64,000 bases of DNA from Adiantum capillus-veneris. Taxonomy: Eukaryota > Streptophyta > Polypodiopsida > Polypodiales > Pteridaceae. The DNA lies in the NCBI GenBank assembly GCA_014529385.2, contig CM043959.1, forward strand, positions 94,191,029 to 94,255,028, in the 5' to 3' direction. Shown piece after piece: positions 56,907 to 64,000 of the stretch. The notes below the pieces were generated by a model that searched no databases, was not told the origin of the DNA, and saw only the letters and a program-made list of their open reading frames with translations. The position numbers and the translations under genes are program-made. Position 1 is the stretch's first letter. The number at the start of each line of letters is the position of its first letter.

Positions 56907-57147
56907 TGTTAGGTAAAGGCGGTGTGCCTTATCATGCTTTGCCCGTGTCCGCCGGCCAGTGTCCGGCTGCCCACATTTATCTCCTTATTCTTTATACATA
57001 CAAAGAATAAGGAGCTCTCACTCACATTCTCACATGGTGCTCACACAGTGAGATTTGGGAGCTCCACCCCACATCCTGTGTCCTGCTCTCTGTCTCCCTC
57101 TCTCTCCTTCTCACTCTCCGCACACGCACCGCATTCGCGCACTCACA
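56907..57147 (+). repeat. TE4 3' LTR (241 bp)
   Basis: Ends in CTCACA, followed by CCAGG target duplication. Confidence 0.92.
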
Positions 57148-57166
57148 CCAGGCAACGTTAACCCTT

Positions 57167-58165
57167 TTATTTCCCCCACTCAGTAGCAGCTTCGAGCATC
57201 ATTATCAGAGGATGCGATAGCAAAGAGAAGAGGGGCAAGGGGGCATCCTTTCTTGATTGATCTTTTGGCTTCAAAGGAGCCCACAACTCTATCATTGAAT
57301 AAGAGCTCAGGTTGGCTACCCGCACCCAAAGTGTGTATAAGTTGACAGAGGCGTGGCCCAAAGCCCAGTGATTTCGTGACATCTTCAATGAAGGACCACA
57401 TAATCCTTGTCCAGATCTAGTTGAAGCGGAATATACTCTTGCTTCGTGAAGGCTGTGTTGCCAACCATTGATATCAAGATGTTGTGATATATTGACCTTC
57501 CTTTAAGAAACCTATGCTAATGAGGGGAGATGACTTTGTCAAGAAGGGGGGCCATTCTTAGAGCGTTTGTCTCGGCAATGATTTTGTATGCCACCGACAT
57601 CATAGTTATGGGACACCACTGGTTAAGCTGCGAGCAACAAACCTGTTTCGGGATAGGCTTGATAAGCCCTCTTTTCACACTGAGATCCAAGGACCCCTTA
57701 ACTAGAGCCACATTAGCCATACATGTTTCGGGACCTCCCATAGCTCCTTGAATAATTCAGTAGTCAGACCATCCCAACTAGGGGATTTCTCCTTGCCAAG
57801 AGCTTGCAATGCAAGCGAGCATTCATCCTTAGAGAAGGCCATCTCAAGACGATAGGCTTCAAGTTGGGAAACTTTCCTGTTGACACTCGCAAGGTCGCTC
57901 TGGCTTCATCCACTTCTTGAGAACGGGTCTCTGGTTGGCCAACAATTTGGCTAAGGTGATCGAGCATCATCCTAGCCATAATTTCTTGGTCTTGCGTAGC
58001 ATTCCCATTCTCATATGTGAACAAGTGGACCGAGCCGTGGATCTTCTTGATGTTCAGGGCCCTAAAAAAATGAGCTTGATTGGTGGCCTTTGGCTGGAGG
58101 AAGGTCTCTTTGGATATCAGTCTCGCCCTCTTGACCTCCTTGAGTTGTTGCTTAGCCAGGTTCAC
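57167..58165 (-). pseudogene. LINE reverse transcriptase, central part right of TE4
   Basis: Minus-strand frames include MNLAKQQLKEVKRARLISKE (58165 on), MGGPETCMANVALVKGSLDL, LNQWCPITMMSVAYKIIAET (RT motif 'W.PI....V.YKI'), and SIKKGCPLAPLLFAIA (the 'GCPL.P.LF' motif). The frame changes several times. The FADD block is not seen and probably lay near the TE4 insertion point. Confidence 0.75.
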
Positions 58166-58429
58166 TTTCGCTTTCAGTCACCTTTTGTGTTCTTCTTCGA
58201 AGGCCAGCCTAGAAGCTTTTTTGGAAGCCAGACTAGAAACCTCCTCTTCAAGCTGCTTCCAGTGCTCTTCCTGAGCCTTTTCATCCAAGGGCCTGAGGTT
58301 TTGATCGCTTTTTAAATACTTTGAGCAATGAGGTCCCAAGCTTTAGGTTTTTCAAGATTAACATCTTTATTGAGTTTGCTCAAAGCTTTTTTGGTAAGAC
58401 TTCTAATAGAGGGTCCTTGAACAGGTATG

Positions 58430-59000
58430 CCTCAGTAACAAGTAGCTTCTTACTCCCCTTGGGGGTCTGCCGCTCCCCATTGTCTTTCCTAATTTCCAAG
58501 TGTAACGGTATATGGTCTGACATACTCTTTGTTGGTAGCACCTTCATCTCAAGTAGCGATGGGATCCAATCAGCCTCGTGAGAGAAGTAGTCTTACGTCC
58601 ATCAAAGCCCATGTCTCATAGAGACCAGCCATTTAGTGTTTTTAAGACCTGCCAACAGATTGGTTGAACGTGCTCTATCCTTGCTCTTCTCCACCATATT
58701 AAAGTCACCAATCAATAGGAGAATCCCTAAGATGCATCCACAATTTGGCTCTATCTTTTGCATTGCAAGGGCCATATATGTTGACTATAGTGATAGGCTG
58801 ATCTGCCCACATAATTCTCATCCCTAGGACTCTCCCAGAGGGGTGATTAAGGACCACTTTGGGCTCGAGATCCTTGTCCACGATAGAGAGGACTCCATTA
58901 AACCCTTCCACTCCCTCCCCATAGAACACCAACTTCTTTCCGAATGTCTGTATTCTTTTGTTGTGAGCATCTAGATGATGTTCTTGGATGGCCCAACAAT
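58430..59000 (-). pseudogene. LINE endonuclease region
   Basis: VFYGEGVEGFNGVLSIVDKD then ITIVNIYGPCNAKDRAKLW is the usual mid-part of the apurinic-type endonuclease of plant LINEs. The next part continues in other frames to about 58430. It nicks target DNA in active elements; broken here. Confidence 0.65.
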
Positions 59001-60027
59001 TAACTCTCTTCTTCTTTCTAACTTCCTCCCAGAAGAGGGCGTGCTTGGGTCTTCAATCTTTTCACGTTCCATTCAGTAGCCAGTGCTTCCATCATTGGGA
59101 GAGGGGAACAAACTCTTGAACATCTGACCCCTGCCCCTGGGGGATTCACCATGGAAAACTTACAGTACCACGTAAGTGCAAGAAAGGGGGGTTTTTTTAC
59201 AAGCTACATAAGCACATAAGTTAGGGGCAAGCCCCCAATAATTTATCTCCCAAGCCTAAAAATAAGGGAGAGGATATCATATTTATGGGGGGGGGGGAGG
59301 AGGGGGACCCTGACTCGGGTTAATTACTTGTAACGATTGGTCACCGATGTGCACTAGAACTGGATGAATTTAGGGGAGGTTTTTTATCAGGTCACATATC
59401 AAATTTTGCATCAAGCCGATCATAGATAATGGGTGATTTGGAGCAGGTCAAGGGTTGATTTACACGAGATTTACACTAGCTTTGGATGGGTCAGAATTGG
59501 ACGAGTAGCCAGAGTACAGGCTGATCGGACACATAGTTTGTAAGTCAAACTAAGACACATTGAGGGTACATCTAGTTATCAATAGAAGTGGTTCCTTAGT
59601 ACATTGCCAGTCACTATGCTACACACTCTTTTACTAGTTTTACTCAGTTCGATCATCTAAGACCTAAATTTTATATGTAAGATAGGGGTATGATAGTTTT
59701 TTGCATTGATTGTCGTATAAGCGTAAAAAGGGGGGTCATATTCCCTAATATGAATCGTGTATAGGGGTTTTATCAAAGTTGTTCGCTCACAGGTGGCATC
59801 CCATTTTGTATATAGAGTGAATCCCCCGGGCCCCTGCCCAGTCTCTGCATTTGTGGCCCTAGGAGAATCTGGAGGTTCCTCAAGGTCAGGGGATTTCTTT
59901 TCTTGCAGCACTTCAAAGGGGTTGTGGAGCAGGATGGCACCAGTCGCCCCTTACAATTGAACGGGGGGTGCATAGAAGACTATCCCTTTCCAGGCTCCGT
60001 TAGTCTCTGATGATATGTATTCTCTTG

Positions 60028-61127
60028 TCACTGCCTTCTCCCTTTTGGCCCTCTTGGGTGTTTGGGGCTTTGCACTGTGAAGCTCTGCACCCCAAAAATC
60101 TTCTCTTGCAATTTGGTGACATCATTGTCACAAATCATAGCCTCGTTTTCCTCCCCTATTCTTGTCCCTTCCCAACTCTTTACATGTTTCTCCCCCTCTC
60201 CCACTATTGTATCCTTGACATGGACATGATTAATATTCCCTGAAGTGTGGGCCTGGGCTGTAGGCTTGGAGTTCGCTTTAGTCCTCATGGGGCAATCCTT
60301 GGCAAAGTGCCCAAATTTGTTACACTCAAAGCACAGTCCGAAGTAAGTCCCGAAGTTGAGTGGAATAGTAACAAGACCAGCTCCAACATTGATCACCATG
60401 CTTCTTGGTGGTGTCTTAGACCCATTCCATCCTATTCAAACCCCATTAGAGGACCTTCCTAGCCCCCTCCTATTAGGAACAAACAGGGGGGTGCCTAATT
60501 CGCTAGCAAGCATCCTGATACTATCCCATAGCCAACTAGGCAGGTCCGCAAACTCCACTCAGACAGGATGAATCCCCTCGAGGGACTCTACCATGGTAAA
60601 ACACCGAGTGTTGTCCTATAAAATGTAAGGGGACCCTTACCAAGGATCTTTGAGACGTCGGGTATCTCCTTGAATCTAACTGAGGAAAACCCTTGGCTAG
60701 GTAAGTAGTATTTTCAATTGCTCCTCCATGGCCAAGGATTTGCGGCCCCTGAATCCATTGTATCAACTCATATCTATTCAGGATTCTCCCACTAAAGCCA
60801 AACACAAGTGCCAGCTTGCATGGCTAGCTATTTTTTAATCAGAGCCGACGGGACCATGACAGTGATGGCCTCCGTCACCTCCAGCTGTTGTGGCAGCGAC
60901 TTCTTTAGAGCAGTAATGGCTGGATCCGCCAGCCTGTCTTCAAGTACCCCACTGCCTTCTACCTGTGAGCAAGTTCTTTTGTTACCATTCGGGCCAGTAT
61001 CTAGATGCTTGTTAACATTCTTAAGCTCTTGTTCAAGCCGAGCCTTAACATTCTTCAAATTTTCATGGTTTGTATCACCTAAAGTCTCAGTAATTGCAAC
61101 CTTAGCGCATACCTTAGAGTCATGCAT
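60028..61127 (-). pseudogene. LINE ORF1-like region with CCHC knuckle
   Basis: Frames give MHDSKVCAKVAITETLGDTN (61127 on), NRYELIQWIQGPQILGHGGA (near 60770), and CFECNKFGHFAKDCP at about 60330 (a C-X2-C-X4-H-X4-C knuckle). This order, a DUF4283-like part then a knuckle, is usual for plant L1 ORF1. Several frameshifts. Confidence 0.6.
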
Positions 61128-61540
61128 GACCCTTCAAGATGTTTGCAAAAGATATTCCTGGCATAAGAGCTGCAAAACTCATTGCCACCTTGGTTTTAAA
61201 TGCATAGATTATGCCATGAGTCTCACCTACCTTGAGGGTTTTTACCTAAAAATTGTATCGTTTAGAATTTTGATCAACCATGCTTCCTTTTTCTTTCAAA
61301 AAACAGACCTTTTCAATTGACTCTGTTTCATTAGCCACTGGGGTCGGATCCCTTGTCGAAGCGCCACCCCCCATCAAGGTCGTGATGTTGGCCTATTGCC
61401 TTCACCATTGGGATGCTTTCTTCATTCAACGAGAGTTTTTTAGCCGTGAGTATGTGCGAGAATTTAACAATGTCCTCCTCCATAGGAAGCATGTCGACCT
61501 CCATTGTTAACACCATTGGGAAGTGACAAAAGTTCACACA

Positions 61541-64000
<2,460 letters not shown>

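Larger units (their letters stand above)
54144..57147 (+). mobile_element. TE4: Copia deletion derivative inserted in the LINE
   Basis: 241-bp LTRs (54144-54384, 56907-57147) start TGTTAGGTAAAGG and end CTCACA. Target duplication CCAGG lies at 54139-54143 and 57148-57152. The primer site TGGTATCAGAGC is at about 54387, and the polypurine tract TAGTGGGAGAA ends at 56906. The total is only 3004 bp: most of integrase and RT are missing. It is the only Copia element here on the plus strand. Confidence 0.92.
52385..61540 (-). mobile_element. Large L1-type LINE, decayed, split by TE4
   Basis: On the minus strand from right to left: an ORF1-like region (about 61537-59600) with a CCHC knuckle, an endonuclease region (about 59000-58430), reverse transcriptase (58165-57167 and, beyond TE4, 54099-53821), the end of the RT ORF (about 52891-52557), and a 3' end with the conserved ACTCACAATTGTGAGT palindrome and a short A-tail (T-run at 52388-52396). 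Many stops and frameshifts. The exact 5' end is not fixed. Confidence 0.8.

Overview
The window looks like nuclear DNA of a flowering plant. The one intact host gene is a plant-type ATP-dependent phosphoenolpyruvate carboxykinase (PCK) with 12 exons. Almost everything else is plant retrotransposon sequence (Copia with initiator-Met tRNA primer sites, a Ty3/Gypsy element with a second RNase H, L1-type LINEs) and very many (GA)n/(CT)n microsatellites. The species cannot be told from the sequence.

Layout: 1-1.87 kb has no recognisable gene. 1.87-7.1 kb holds an unusual unit. A minus-strand two-exon gene of unknown function is divergent from a plus-strand histone H3-like reading frame, which is followed at once by a Ulp1/SENP-type (C48) cysteine protease gene with catalytic residues in place. 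The two sides share a roughly 0.8 kb intergenic region with TATA-like boxes at both ends and a 218-bp tandem repeat. Another unrecognised minus-strand exon lies at 6.4-7.1 kb. Each side carries in-frame TAG stops, so in this copy the unit is probably decaying.

8.4-21.2 kb is a repeat unit present three times. Its first copy has been split by two Copia elements: TE1 (9092-14649, identical-looking 221-bp LTRs, one uninterrupted 1324-codon gag-pol frame, TSD GTAGA) and TE2 (14803-20325, diverged LTRs, broken pol, TSD AATCT). TE3 (22469-28175, TSD CAAGC) is a Copia relative of TE1 inserted in an older coiled-coil reading frame. It has four nonsense codons, a YVDA polymerase motif and a fragment of its own RT gene copied into its leader.

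28.6-30.3 kb has an array of short palindromes spaced about 280 bp apart, followed by a decayed plus-strand transposon ORF. 31.5-37.8 kb is a minus-strand Ty3/Gypsy element with gag, protease, RT, RNase H, a second RNase H and integrase, all broken by frameshifts; its left LTR is truncated. 38.3-38.9 kb has a long hairpin repeat. 41.8-47.1 kb is PCK. 49.4-50.4 kb holds three 5'-truncated LINE 3' ends. 52.4-61.5 kb is one long decayed minus-strand LINE, itself split by TE4 (54144-57147, a deletion-derivative Copia, TSD CCAGG). The rest has only microsatellites and a possible pol III-type box pair.

Apart from PCK and the TE1 polyprotein, few frames here are likely to make full-length protein. 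The best candidate for something undescribed is the H3-like/Ulp1 unit with its divergent partner gene.
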